A stretch of 64,000 nucleotides of DNA, from contig NZ_CP035300.1 in assembly GCF_004114615.1 (NCBI RefSeq), forward strand, positions 310,001 to 374,000. Direction: 5' to 3'. Positions 8,866 through 17,317 of this stretch are shown piece after piece. Under the pieces are notes generated by a model. It was not told where the DNA came from. It saw nothing but the letters and a program-made list of their open reading frames with translations, and ran no database searches. The DNA is from Dyella sp. M7H15-1. Its GTDB lineage: Bacteria > Pseudomonadota > Gammaproteobacteria > Xanthomonadales > Rhodanobacteraceae. How positions within the stretch are numbered: position 1 is the stretch's first letter; every line of letters begins with the position of its first letter. The position numbers and the translations under genes were made by a program.

Positions 8866-9879
8866 ATGAGCAAGACCATTGCGGTGATCCCGGGCGATGG
8901 CATCGGCCCGGAGATCATGACCGCCACGCTGCGCGTGCTCGATGCGATGGAGTGCGGCCTGAGCTACGACACGGTCGAAGCCGGCATGATCGCGCTGGAA
9001 AAGCATGGCGACCTGCTGCCCAAGGCTACGCTCGATACGATCACCAAGCACCAGGTGGCATTGAAGGGTCCGTTGACCACGCCAGTCGGCGGTGGCTTTA
9101 CTTCGATCAATGTCACGTTACGTCGTCATTTTGACCTGTACGCAAACGTGCGTCCGGCCATCAGCTTCCCGGGCACCAAGGCGCGCTATGAGCATGTCGA
9201 TCTGATCACCGTGCGCGAGAATACCGAAGGTGCTTATCTGGCCGAAGGTCAGACGCTGTCGGACGACGGTGAAGTGGCCATTTCGATGATCCGCAACACA
9301 CGTAAGGGCAGTGCGCGCATCGTGCGCTATGCGTTCGAGATAGCGGTGAAGAGGGGCCGCAAGAAAGTCACGGCCGTGCACAAGGCCAACATCATCAAGA
9401 CCGCTTCGGGCCTGTTCCTCAACGTGGCGCGTGACATTGCCAAGGAATACCCGCAGATCGAGTTCAACGAGATGATCGTGGACAACGCCTGCATGCAATT
9501 GGTGATGCGTCCAGAACAGTTCGACGTGATCGTCACCACCAACCTGTTCGGTGACATTCTTTCCGACCTGTGTGCAGGTCTGGTCGGCGGCCTCGGTCTT
9601 GCGCCGGGCGACAACATCGGCGAGCACGCGGCCATTTTCGAAGCCGTACACGGCTCCGCGCCGGACATTGCCGGCAAGGGCATCGCCAATCCGTGCGCGC
9701 TGCTGCTCGCCGCGGCCGATATGCTCGATCACCTGGGCATGGTGGACAAAGGCAGAAAACTGCGCGATGCGATCCGCGACACGATGGCGAACGATCGTGA
9801 GCATGTCACGCCGGATTTGGGCGGCAAAGGCACCACGCAGAGTTTTGGCGAAGCGATTGCGAAACGACTCAAACACTAA
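8866..9879 (+). CDS. NAD-dependent isocitrate dehydrogenase
   Basis: The start is set by AAGGAG ten bases before ATG at 8866 and by the family start MSKTIAVIPGDGIGPEI. The 337-residue protein belongs to the isocitrate/isopropylmalate dehydrogenase family. The substrate loop TSINVTLRRHFDLYANVRP has the serine and arginines of isocitrate enzymes rather than those of LeuB, and the cofactor loop HGSAPDIAGKGIANP has the aspartate-isoleucine pair that favours NAD over NADP. It should work in the TCA cycle. Homoisocitrate dehydrogenase is a less likely alternative. Confidence 0.85.
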   Translation: MSKTIAVIPGDGIGPEIMTATLRVLDAMECGLSYDTVEAGMIALEKHGDLLPKATLDTITKHQVALKGPLTTPVGGGFTSINVTLRRHFDLYANVRPAISFPGTKARYEHVDLITVRENTEGAYLAEGQTLSDDGEVAISMIRNTRKGSARIVRYAFEIAVKRGRKKVTAVHKANIIKTASGLFLNVARDIAKEYPQIEFNEMIVDNACMQLVMRPEQFDVIVTTNLFGDILSDLCAGLVGGLGLAPGDNIGEHAAIFEAVHGSAPDIAGKGIANPCALLLAAADMLDHLGMVDKGRKLRDAIRDTMANDREHVTPDLGGKGTTQSFGEAIAKRLKH

Positions 9880-9929
9880 ATCGAGATGACCGTGTCATCC
9901 ATGATGAAAGTGGCTACAACCTCCGAAGA

Positions 9930-9957
9930 GCGTAGTGCGGGAAAACCGCACGCTACG
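9930..9957. repeat. Imperfect hairpin, REP-like
   Basis: GCGTAGTGCGG and CCGCACGCTACG form an imperfect stem with a two-base bulge and a GAAAA loop, 50 bp after the isocitrate dehydrogenase stop codon. The CGTAG/CTACG arm ends resemble those of the element at 8636-8700. Confidence 0.45.
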
Positions 9958-10061
9958 TTCTGTGGTCGCAGGAGGCGGGCGACCGCCTCCGGCGACCCGG
10001 TCGTGGCGGGGCAACCCTCCGCGCTACTCGGCAGAAGTGCCGCTCCTGGAATATTGAGACT

Positions 10062-11033
10062 ATGCAACCGCAACAAATTCTGGCCATCCTGGCTACCGGC
10101 GAGGCTCTTTCGGGTTCTCGCCTGGCCGCCGAAGCGGGTTTGACCCGGGCCGCCATCTGGAAACAAATCGAAGCTTTGCGCCATCGCGGTGTACCTATCG
10201 AGTCGGTAGGCTCAGCGGGTTACCAGTTGCCGTGGCCGATCCAGATGCTGGATGAGTCGAGCATCCGTGCCGAATTGCCGGTCGTGATAGCACGCCGGAT
10301 CGGTGCGCTGGATCTTTACTGGGAGATCGACTCCACCTCCAGTGAATTGCAGCGCCGCGGCAGCGCCGCTCCAGATTTCAGCATCGTGATGGCTGAGACG
10401 CAGACAGCAGGACGTGGCAGGCGAGGGCGAAGCTGGCTCTCGCCGCCTGGCTTGAATCTGTATGTGTCGTGCCTCAAGCGTTTCGACGCGGGCTTTGCTT
10501 CGCTTTCGGGTTTATCGCTGGCGACTGGCGTAATCGTGTTGCGCGCAGTGCACGCACTGGGCATTGTCGGTCCGCGCCTAAAGTGGCCCAACGATGTGCT
10601 TGCCGAGGGAGGCAAATTGGCGGGCATCCTGGTGGAACTGAGTGGCGAATATCAGGGACCGTGCGCAGCGATTGTCGGGATTGGCCTCAATCTGCGCCTG
10701 ACTGAGGCGCTGCGTGAGCAGGCAAGGCAGCCCGTGAGCGATCTCGCCATGCTCACTCATGGTGTGCCACCCGATCGCAATCGCATGGCGGCAACCCTGA
10801 TTGCCAGCCTGGTTGAAGGTTTGGATCAATTCGAGCGCGCTGGTTTTGCGGCCTTTGTCGACGATTACGCCGAACACGATGCCTTGCATGGTGTCCCGCT
10901 ACGCATCAGTAGTGCGGCTGGTGAATTCGATGGCGTGGGGGCTGGCATTGATGTGCGCGGCGCATTGCAGGTCAGAACGGCAGCCGGCATGCAGCGCATC
11001 GACAGTGCTGACGTAACGGTGCGCCGCGCATGA
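10062..11033 (+). CDS. birA: Bifunctional biotin ligase / biotin operon repressor
   Basis: The 323-residue protein has an N-terminal winged helix (about residues 1-58, SGSRLAAEAGLTRAAIWKQIEALR) and a biotin protein ligase domain with the biotinyl-AMP loop GRGRRGR (117-123), KWPNDV (174-179) and a C-terminal SH3-like domain. It attaches biotin to acetyl-CoA carboxylase and can repress biotin synthesis genes. The start codon of coaX overlaps its stop by 4 bp, the usual birA-coaX arrangement. Confidence 0.95.
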   Translation: MQPQQILAILATGEALSGSRLAAEAGLTRAAIWKQIEALRHRGVPIESVGSAGYQLPWPIQMLDESSIRAELPVVIARRIGALDLYWEIDSTSSELQRRGSAAPDFSIVMAETQTAGRGRRGRSWLSPPGLNLYVSCLKRFDAGFASLSGLSLATGVIVLRAVHALGIVGPRLKWPNDVLAEGGKLAGILVELSGEYQGPCAAIVGIGLNLRLTEALREQARQPVSDLAMLTHGVPPDRNRMAATLIASLVEGLDQFERAGFAAFVDDYAEHDALHGVPLRISSAAGEFDGVGAGIDVRGALQVRTAAGMQRIDSADVTVRRA

Positions 11034-11788
11034 AACTCCTGCTCGATCTTGGCAATACCCGCTTGAAATGGGCCATGGCAAAGGGCGATGGCTGGTCCGC
11101 ACACGGCGCTGTGGGATGGAATGAAGGTGTTACCGCAGTGCTCATTCCAGCTTGGAAGTCCCTGGCATCACCACGATGTGTATTGGGCGCATCGGTGGTG
11201 GATACAGCACGCGAAGCACAGCTTGAAGCCATCGTCAAAGATATTTTTGCGCGCGACATCGCATGGGTGCAGACACCCACCGAAGCATGCGGCGTGCACA
11301 ACGCGTATGCCGAACCTCAGAACCTTGGCGTGGATCGCTTCCTGGCGATGGTTGCGGCTTATGCGTCGGGGCACGCACCTTGTATCATGGCAGGCATCGG
11401 TACAGCACTTACACTTGATGCGCTGACCGCAGACGGCCAGCATTTGGGCGGCTTGATTGCGCCGGGTCCATGGTTGATGCAGCAATCCCTGCTCGGCGCG
11501 ACTGCACGGGTACGCCCCGAACATCCCGGCGCGATACGCTATGTGGCGAATAACACCGCTGATGCCGTGATGTCGGGTTGTTGGCACGCCGCGGCCGCGC
11601 TGATCGAACGCTTCGCGAGAAATATCGCCAGCCAGTATCCGCACGGCGCACTGCGCCTGCTGCTGGATGGTGGGGGTGCCGATGCACTGCTGCCCTTGCT
11701 GGATATGCCCGCTGAGGTTGCCGTCGATAGCGTGTTGCGTGGCCTGCTTGTGTGGGTCGAATCACACCCGGTTCCCGGCTCGCCCTAA
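11030..11788 (+). CDS. coaX: Type III pantothenate kinase
   Basis: This 252-residue ASKHA-fold enzyme phosphorylates pantothenate, the first step of coenzyme A synthesis. The start LLLDLGNTRLKW is the phosphate-1 motif, GVDRFLAMVAA and GIGTALTLDAL the further family motifs, and GGLIAPG a conserved loop. It is translationally coupled to birA. Confidence 0.94.
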   Translation: MKLLLDLGNTRLKWAMAKGDGWSAHGAVGWNEGVTAVLIPAWKSLASPRCVLGASVVDTAREAQLEAIVKDIFARDIAWVQTPTEACGVHNAYAEPQNLGVDRFLAMVAAYASGHAPCIMAGIGTALTLDALTADGQHLGGLIAPGPWLMQQSLLGATARVRPEHPGAIRYVANNTADAVMSGCWHAAAALIERFARNIASQYPHGALRLLLDGGGADALLPLLDMPAEVAVDSVLRGLLVWVESHPVPGSP

Positions 11789-11818
11789 AATCGATCGCCC
11801 CAAGACGGTGGATGGCCG

Positions 11819-12511
11819 ATGTTCTTTCGCCTGTTGTTCGTGGTGCTGATTGCCCTCAATATTGCCGTCGGCGCATGGCTGCTGCTGGGCCAGAACGAAA
11901 CGCATGCCCATTTCGCCACCGATCCAGGCGTGCCGAAACTGCGACTCCTGTCCGAATTGCCAGCGCCCGCGGTGACGTCGGCGCACACAGCTTTCGTCGT
12001 GGCATCCGCATCAGCGGCCACGAATACGTCAAGCTCGGCGTCCCCGAATGCGCTCAGTTACGCCTGCATGGCCTTGGGGCCGTTCGCAACCCAAGAAGAC
12101 CTGCGCATCGCCCGCAACGCGCTAGGTTCGCAAGTGCAGCGCATGCGCACACGGCAGGAACAGGCCACCCAGACCAAGGGTTGGTGGGTCCATCTGCCGC
12201 CCAGCCCGAATCATGCGATGGCACTGGCCCGGGCGCGTCAGCTCGGCGCGCACAACATCCAAGATTACTTCGTGGTGGGCTCCGGCGATAACCAGAACAC
12301 TGTGTCATTGGGCTTGTTCAAGGATCCTGCTAACGCACGCAAGCGGCGCGATGACATCGACGCAGCCGGTTTTCAAGTTCAGATGAGCGAGCGCACCGAA
12401 ACCGTGCTGGAATACTGGCTGGACCTGATCCCGGTCGACAGCAACCACTTCGACTGGCGCAGCCAGATTCACGATCCGGGCATCGGTTTGCACAGTACTG
12501 GCTGTTTTTGA
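11819..12511 (+). CDS. SPOR-domain membrane protein
   Basis: The protein has one N-terminal transmembrane helix (residues 3-24, RLLFVVLIALNIAVGAWLLLG) and a periplasmic part with a SPOR-like repeat region (about residues 78-155; CMALGPFATQEDLRIARNAL and VSLGLFKDPANARKRRDDI are the two half repeats). SPOR domains bind denuded peptidoglycan at division sites. It follows birA-coaX by 30 bp and probably shares their transcript. The residues after about 185 are not assigned. Confidence 0.75.
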   Translation: MFFRLLFVVLIALNIAVGAWLLLGQNETHAHFATDPGVPKLRLLSELPAPAVTSAHTAFVVASASAATNTSSSASPNALSYACMALGPFATQEDLRIARNALGSQVQRMRTRQEQATQTKGWWVHLPPSPNHAMALARARQLGAHNIQDYFVVGSGDNQNTVSLGLFKDPANARKRRDDIDAAGFQVQMSERTETVLEYWLDLIPVDSNHFDWRSQIHDPGIGLHSTGCF

Positions 12512-12644
12512 GGCGAGCTGCTGCCCTCGATATCTTTGCATACTTACAAACCAGGTGTGACGGAGGACATGCGCTAGTTTCGCCCTGGCCGTCGAGGATG
12601 ACGGGCGGACAGATGCCATAAGATCGCATAAACTGTTGGGCCGT

Positions 12645-12720
12645 GCCGGCATAGCTCAGTTGGTAGAGCAACCGCCTTGTAAGCGGTAGGTCGTCTGTTC
12701 GAGTCAGACTGTCGGCACCA
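12645..12720 (+). tRNA. tRNA-Thr (anticodon TGT)
   Basis: The 76-base sequence folds into a full cloverleaf: acceptor GCCGGCA/TGTCGGC, D-arm AGCTCAGTTGGTAGAGC, anticodon stem ACCGC/GCGGT with loop CTTGTAA (anticodon TGT at 12678-12680), T-arm GTTCGAGTC and encoded CCA. The 3' part from 12676 onward comes from the prophage attachment site but restores the same sequence, so the tRNA remains functional. Confidence 0.97.
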
Positions 12721-12722
12721 GT
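12676..12722 (+). repeat. attL core (47-bp direct repeat with attR)
   Basis: The 47 bases from the anticodon loop of tRNA-Thr through CCA plus GT are repeated exactly at 52223-52269. This is the common core left by site-specific integration; the integrase gene ends 68 bp away. Confidence 0.95.
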
Positions 12723-12768
12723 TTTTTCAGTGGGTTAGGGTTGGCGCAGGTTCAAGAAACCGTCTCAA

Positions 12769-12790
12769 CCGTAAAATTACCCGTAAAATT
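12769..12790. promoter_or_regulatory. Possible integrase arm-type sites, left end
   Basis: Two copies of CCGTAAAATT (12769-12778 and 12781-12790) lie between the attL core and the integrase gene. Related copies CCGTAAAAAT occur just inside attR. Short direct repeats flanking the core on the phage side are what tyrosine integrases use as arm-binding sites. The role is inferred. Confidence 0.5.
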
Positions 12791-13926
12791 CAATCCGGTA
12801 CCGATGGGTCTACGACGGGCAAACTCAGGTCGTACACGTCGAGCATGGATTGGTCCCGGTGGCCGCTGGCAAGCTGCTTATCGGCGCGTGTGCCAGGCGT
12901 GTCGGTGATGCCTTTGCGCTTTAGGTCATGGAGGGAGAAGCGCTGCTCGGCAGTGAGGATGCCTTCGCGCATGGCTGTGATCATGAGCCGTTGCCAGGCG
13001 GTGTCCAAGCTTGATTTGCGTAGCGGCGTACCCTTCTGCGAGACCAGCAAGAAATGATCTCTGGGCAATAGCGGCGTCGGGCGCGCGTGTTTCGTCACCG
13101 CCTGTTTTCTATATGCCACGGCCGCATCCCATACGCTGCGCAGTCGCGGTGACCACCGCACTACGTTATCGCGACTGCCTTTGCGCCGGTTGGTGGTGAC
13201 ACCTTCCTGGGATGCGTTGGCGTCGGTCAACGTAATAACCTCAATGCCCCGCAGCCTCAACAGGTACGCCAGCTCCATGGCGATCCACAGGTAGGGCGCC
13301 ACGCTACCCTCAGAGTGCGCAGCGCGCTCCCCGCGCGCCTGCGCAAATTGCAGCACGCGCGCATAGACCTCGGCGGCTGGCAGACGACGCTGTTGGCGCT
13401 CTTTGGCCTGTTCGACCCCCTGTGCAGGGTTGTGATTGCAGTGGCCGCGGTTGACACCCCAGCGAAACACGCGGCGCACGTAACGCAGGATCTGGTTAGC
13501 TTGGGTCGGGGTGTCGTTGGCGATGCGATCAACCAGGCGCTGCCAAAATTCGGGGGTCATGCGGGCGACGTCGAGCGTGCCAAGCGGCCCGATTGCGGTC
13601 GTGGTGGCCTTCGTGATGCGAGCGAGATAGGTGTAATTGGCCTGCGTGCGCGCTGCAAGCTCTTTGAACTGTCGGCTTCCGTGAAATTGCTCCAGCAGCC
13701 AAGCAAGGCTCTTTTTGTTGACGCCTGAAAGCTCTTCGCTGATTTTGTGCAACTCGGAAAGAAGCGCATTTGGCCCGGTGACACGTTGACGACGCGCCTT
13801 CGGGGTGTGTTGAATGGTGTACCAAACCTTGTCGCGTCGATCCCAATAGATTCCCTTCGGGATCTTCTTTTGATCGATGTGCCCCGGAATGGTGGGCTCG
13901 TGCTTTCGCTTTCTGCCACGGGTCAT
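12790..13926 (-). CDS. int: Phage tyrosine recombinase (integrase)
   Basis: I place the start at 13926 (MTRGRKRKHEP), because it overlaps the stop of the upstream gene as ATGA; a 27-residue longer version is open but would overlap that gene fully. The protein has an N-terminal arm-binding region, a SAM-like core-binding domain, and a catalytic domain with arginine in YLLRLRGIEV, the SLHDLKRKG motif (HxLK/R), SGHRDQS and tyrosine in LDVYD. It inserts and excises the prophage at tRNA-Thr and points toward the attL core. Confidence 0.93.
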   Translation of the reverse strand: MTRGRKRKHEPTIPGHIDQKKIPKGIYWDRRDKVWYTIQHTPKARRQRVTGPNALLSELHKISEELSGVNKKSLAWLLEQFHGSRQFKELAARTQANYTYLARITKATTTAIGPLGTLDVARMTPEFWQRLVDRIANDTPTQANQILRYVRRVFRWGVNRGHCNHNPAQGVEQAKERQQRRLPAAEVYARVLQFAQARGERAAHSEGSVAPYLWIAMELAYLLRLRGIEVITLTDANASQEGVTTNRRKGSRDNVVRWSPRLRSVWDAAVAYRKQAVTKHARPTPLLPRDHFLLVSQKGTPLRKSSLDTAWQRLMITAMREGILTAEQRFSLHDLKRKGITDTPGTRADKQLASGHRDQSMLDVYDLSLPVVDPSVPD

Positions 13927-14135
13927 AGGATGTCGGGGCTGTAGGCCTGGTCGTTGCTTGCTTCTTTCACGCCAAGGGCTGCATTTAGCGCCTCGATTGT
14001 CGTCCATGGGCCTTCTGCCCCATCGAGCACGCGAATGCCTTGCTGGCTCGCCCAGCGCTTTATCGCGGTTGCCGTGCTCTTACCAGAAAGCTCGCGCAGT
14101 TGCTTTGCTGGGACGATGTGATGATTGGGGCTCAT
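13923..14135 (-). CDS. DUF4224-like small phage protein upstream of integrase
   Basis: This 70-residue protein (VPAKQLRELSGKSTATAIKRWASQ, then a GPWTTIEALNAALG tail) matches the pattern of DUF4224 proteins, which commonly sit directly upstream of phage integrases. The short helix-turn-helix look suggests an excisionase-like or integrase-assisting DNA-binding role, which is not proven. Its stop codon overlaps the integrase start. Confidence 0.65.
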   Translation of the reverse strand: MSPNHHIVPAKQLRELSGKSTATAIKRWASQQGIRVLDGAEGPWTTIEALNAALGVKEASNDQAYSPDIL

Positions 14136-14152
14136 AACGTAAGTCTTATGAC

Positions 14153-14314
14153 TTATTGGCTTCCACTATCTGTAGGCGGGTTGCAAATAGCCATTGCGGT
14201 GTCGATTACGCCGTCAACAGCGCACTCAGTCAAAGCGCGGCATGGGTGAGCGTGGGGGTGGCAGTGGTTGGTGTGGCTGTCGCAATTGTTCCGCTGTTCC
14301 ATCATTAAGCTCAT
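14153..14314 (-). CDS. Possible small Cys/His-rich protein
   Basis: A 53-codon frame starts with ATG at 14314 nine bases after a good ribosome-binding site (CCGGAG). The product is rich in cysteine and histidine (NNCDSHTNHCHPHAHPC) and could bind metal. There is no recognisable family. It may be a real small phage gene or a chance frame; the rest of 14136-14530 holds no other convincing gene. Confidence 0.33.
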   Translation of the reverse strand: MSLMMEQRNNCDSHTNHCHPHAHPCRALTECAVDGVIDTAMAICNPPTDSGSQ

Positions 14315-14530
14315 GCCAATTACTCCGGATAAGCGTTGTGTTTGACGCCATCGAGGAGGCGGTCGGCGGCGTGCTCGGCACAGCAATGCGTGCATCCCTC
14401 CGAAAATCGCGAGCAGCCGCGCAATGAGTTCCAAGTGACATCGGTCCATTCAATTTTGCTCTGATCAGCCATTGAATCCTCGCAAGGTGGAGTTCATTGT
14501 TGGCAGCACAATCTGAGCGAGGATAGGTAT

Positions 14531-14815
14531 ATGTTTGCGCGCATAATTGTCGACGAATGGCACTTCAAGGTTTTCGAGTTCCCAGATGGCAAGCAGGTGC
14601 TTGTGACCGTTAACGAAATAGCAGTGACTCCTAGTCATCAACACGTTTTTAGTGCGAAATGGAAGCTGTATGAAGGCGCAGCTGATGCCTCGCGCACGCC
14701 GCTTCACCAAGGAGTTACTGATGATAGAAGTTCTGCCGAAACGGCCATCGGCAACGCAATGGGTGCCGTTCACGAGTGGTTGAGGCGGAACGGAATGGAT
14801 CCCTGCGACATCTAG
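14531..14815 (+). CDS. Hypothetical protein, isolated plus-strand gene
   Basis: This 94-residue protein is preceded by GAGCGAGGATAGG, an adequate ribosome-binding site. It begins MFARIIVDEWHFKVFEF and ends in an amphipathic segment (AIGNAMGAVHEWLRRNG). I do not recognise a family. It is the only plus-strand gene among the leftward early genes and converges on the DNA methyltransferase, whose stop codon lies 12 bp away, so it may be a separately controlled cargo gene. Confidence 0.55.
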   Translation: MFARIIVDEWHFKVFEFPDGKQVLVTVNEIAVTPSHQHVFSAKWKLYEGAADASRTPLHQGVTDDRSSAETAIGNAMGAVHEWLRRNGMDPCDI

Positions 14816-14826
14816 CGATAGCGAAT

Positions 14827-16548
14827 TCATGCGTCCTCCATCAGCGCACGAAACAGCGCGGCCGCGGTGCGGCATGGCACGGCGTTACCGATTTGCTTGG
14901 TGATTTCGGTGTTGTTGCCGGCGAAGTCGTACACTTCATCGCCATCATCGAATGACATCGCGCGTGCGAGCTCTCGGTAGTTGAGCATCCGGTAGAGGAT
15001 GTCGATGCGGTACGTGTCGGCAGCAGGCCGGGCGATAGCCAACTCGCCACGGTTGGCGCCTGTAACTGTGCGGAGAGGATCGTCTACGCTGTAGACGCGG
15101 CATTCGCCGTGATGCGTGAGGGGAAATACGAACGGCTGGGCCACGCCGGCGTTCTGCTTGCTCACAACCGTGTGCACGGGGTCGTTGGCGCTACGTACGG
15201 CATTCGGTCCGCTGCCGGTCTGGTCGGTGCGGATCATCACAGGCTCGGCCATGCCGAACCGTCCCTTGGTGGTGATGGCTGGCACAGGTTGTTGCACGGA
15301 TTGCGCAGTGAGGCCGCTGCCGCTGCTGTAGTAAGGCGCCAGGATGGAAGTGGTCATGTAGCCGGCGCCGCGTGTGGTGGCTGCTGGTACAGGCTGCTCC
15401 GTGCTCTGGGCTCCGCGAATCTGGAAGCCATTGGGCGGCGACACCAGTAGCGGCTCAATGAAATGCGGTGATGCGCCGTTCCCACCTGTGGTGATCGTGG
15501 GCACTGGTTCTGAAAGCTCCCGCGCAGTGCCGCCGGAGCCGAACGCCATGACCAGACCGACATGCTCGCCGCCGGCCGTGAGTGTGGGTATCGGCTGACT
15601 GATGTCCTTCGCCGATCGCTGCAACTGCTCGGGGCGCGTACCGCGTAAGTGCAACAGGATCGGGTCTACCGCTTCGCCCGGTACGTCCAATACGGGCTCG
15701 TGACCATCCAGCAGTGCTTGCAGTGCTTCGATGTATGGCTCAGGCCACTGGTATCGCTTCGCACCTGCGAGAATGCGGCGCAGCGTGTTGGGTGCCAGGG
15801 GCTTCTTGCGCCTGAATATGGATTTGCCCGGCGTCGACCAGTCGATGATTTCGACGGCACCGCGCCATTGCTGGCGGGAGCCGAGTAGATCGGCGGTGGC
15901 GCTTCGGGCGTGCGTGGGCTCAGGCCAGCGCAGCGGTTTAGCGTCGCTGCACCCGATCAGAAAGAACCGTTCGCGTGTCGTGGCGTCGCCGTAATTGGCG
16001 CAGCAGATAACGCGATAGTCGAGGCGAAAGCCGATCGCGCGCAGTGCGTCACACCAAGCGCGGAAGTATTCGCCTTCACGGGAAGGAATCGGCCGCCCGG
16101 TGACCAGGCTGCACGGACCCCATTTCATGAATTCGGGCACGTTCTCAACCATGATCCGCTTCACCCGCAGTTCGGTACACCAGCGCACGACGTGCCACGG
16201 GTCCATGCGCTGCTGATCGTTCACGGGCTTGCCGCCACGTGCACGGCTGTGGAACGTGCATGCGGGTGAAGCGATCAATGCATCCAGGTAGCCTTCCGGG
16301 ACCAGTTCCAAAGGCCGGGCGTTTTCAAGATCGGCGCAGTGATGGCGGCAGCCAGGATAGTTGCGTGCATGCGTCTCGATAGCCGTGGGCCAATGGTTGA
16401 CCGACACGACTTCCAATTGCATGCCCATCTGCTTTGCCGCGCGCACGGCGCCGGTGATGGTGCCACCCGCGCCGCACCACAGGTCGGCGATCAGCGTCTT
16501 GCGCACCTTTGTCTTTGTGCGAGCGGTGGTGATATTGCCGTCTGCCAT
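14827..16548 (-). CDS. Phage DNA cytosine-5 methyltransferase
   Basis: The 573-residue enzyme has motif I (ADLWCGAGG, residues 21-29), a variant motif IV ASPAC (C97 is the predicted nucleophile; the usual PPC is PAC here), motif VI VENVPEF, motif VIII in the CCANYGDATTRERFF region and a C-terminal motif X region with QIGNAVP. Between them, about residues 310-510, six repeats of the type P-[VI]-P-T-[IL]-T-T-x-G occur in the target-recognition region. No restriction endonuclease is adjacent, so it probably protects phage DNA from host restriction. Target sequence cannot be read off. Confidence 0.9.
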   Translation of the reverse strand: MADGNITTARTKTKVRKTLIADLWCGAGGTITGAVRAAKQMGMQLEVVSVNHWPTAIETHARNYPGCRHHCADLENARPLELVPEGYLDALIASPACTFHSRARGGKPVNDQQRMDPWHVVRWCTELRVKRIMVENVPEFMKWGPCSLVTGRPIPSREGEYFRAWCDALRAIGFRLDYRVICCANYGDATTRERFFLIGCSDAKPLRWPEPTHARSATADLLGSRQQWRGAVEIIDWSTPGKSIFRRKKPLAPNTLRRILAGAKRYQWPEPYIEALQALLDGHEPVLDVPGEAVDPILLHLRGTRPEQLQRSAKDISQPIPTLTAGGEHVGLVMAFGSGGTARELSEPVPTITTGGNGASPHFIEPLLVSPPNGFQIRGAQSTEQPVPAATTRGAGYMTTSILAPYYSSGSGLTAQSVQQPVPAITTKGRFGMAEPVMIRTDQTGSGPNAVRSANDPVHTVVSKQNAGVAQPFVFPLTHHGECRVYSVDDPLRTVTGANRGELAIARPAADTYRIDILYRMLNYRELARAMSFDDGDEVYDFAGNNTEITKQIGNAVPCRTAAALFRALMEDA

Positions 16549-16768
16549 GGGTCCGTTCTGTTCAGTATCAGGGGCCGGTTACTCTCGTCCGGCGCTGGCG
16601 TTCTCTTGTCCAGCAGGTGAGCGCACTCTGCGCACTGTCACCGGCTATCTGCTCCGGTCGCGATCCAGCCTTGTGCCGCTGGCGGCTGCCACCACATGCC
16701 GCGCTCGGGTCCCGGGTGGCGGGGATTCCTCTGCGCCGCCCTCGCGGGCGCTTCGGGATTGCCTCCTG

Positions 16769-17104
16769 TTATCCGCCCTGTAAGCAGCGGATTGCAGTGT
16801 CATCCGGTACATCGATTTCCAGCGCAAACTCAAAGGGACGCGTAGGGTTTGGCTTGATGCGGATAGGCCACGCCGGTACCGGCAAGTCATCCCCGGCTTG
16901 GTCACGCGGCGCCACACCTACAAGCCAACCGGTTGCATGAGAGGGCGTGTATTGGCCGAACACGATCAGACTGCTGCATTCGCTGACGGACTCCACCAGC
17001 CATTCAATGGGGTCGCCGCTGGCGCAGTTGTCGTAGTCGTCGCCACCTGGTGTCAGTTCGCCGAAGGTGTCATCGCCATATCCGCCGAAGATGAGTGTTT
17101 TCAT
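16769..17104 (-). CDS. Hypothetical phage protein
   Basis: The 111-residue acidic protein starts MKTLIFGGYGDDTFGEL and has a good ribosome-binding site (AAGGG eight bases before ATG). It contains an WLVGVAP core and a C-terminal FEFALEIDVPDD strand region. No family recognised. It lies between the methyltransferase and the DUF2303 gene in the leftward early cluster. The 220 bp between it and the methyltransferase show no further gene. Confidence 0.6.
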   Translation of the reverse strand: MKTLIFGGYGDDTFGELTPGGDDYDNCASGDPIEWLVESVSECSSLIVFGQYTPSHATGWLVGVAPRDQAGDDLPVPAWPIRIKPNPTRPFEFALEIDVPDDTAIRCLQGG

Positions 17105-17317
17105 GGAGAAACCCTTACTGGGATTGGAGAGGGTGCCGGTCTCTCCCGGCTGTCACGTCTAGGTTTTGGGGCCTGCTGAGTGGACCGACGTTCCGCACCC
17201 TTCTCCCCGTGGCCCTTGGGGGGCTGTGCTATCCGGTTTGCATCAGCCAGAAAACGAGGGTCGAAGCCCTGCCGGATTTTCAGAAGTGGCCGGATATGCC
17301 GCCGGCCTCGGCGCCGC

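Noticed and set aside
16549-16768. Possible gene between the methyltransferase and the next early gene
   Set aside because: Open frames on both strands lack a ribosome-binding site and family features.
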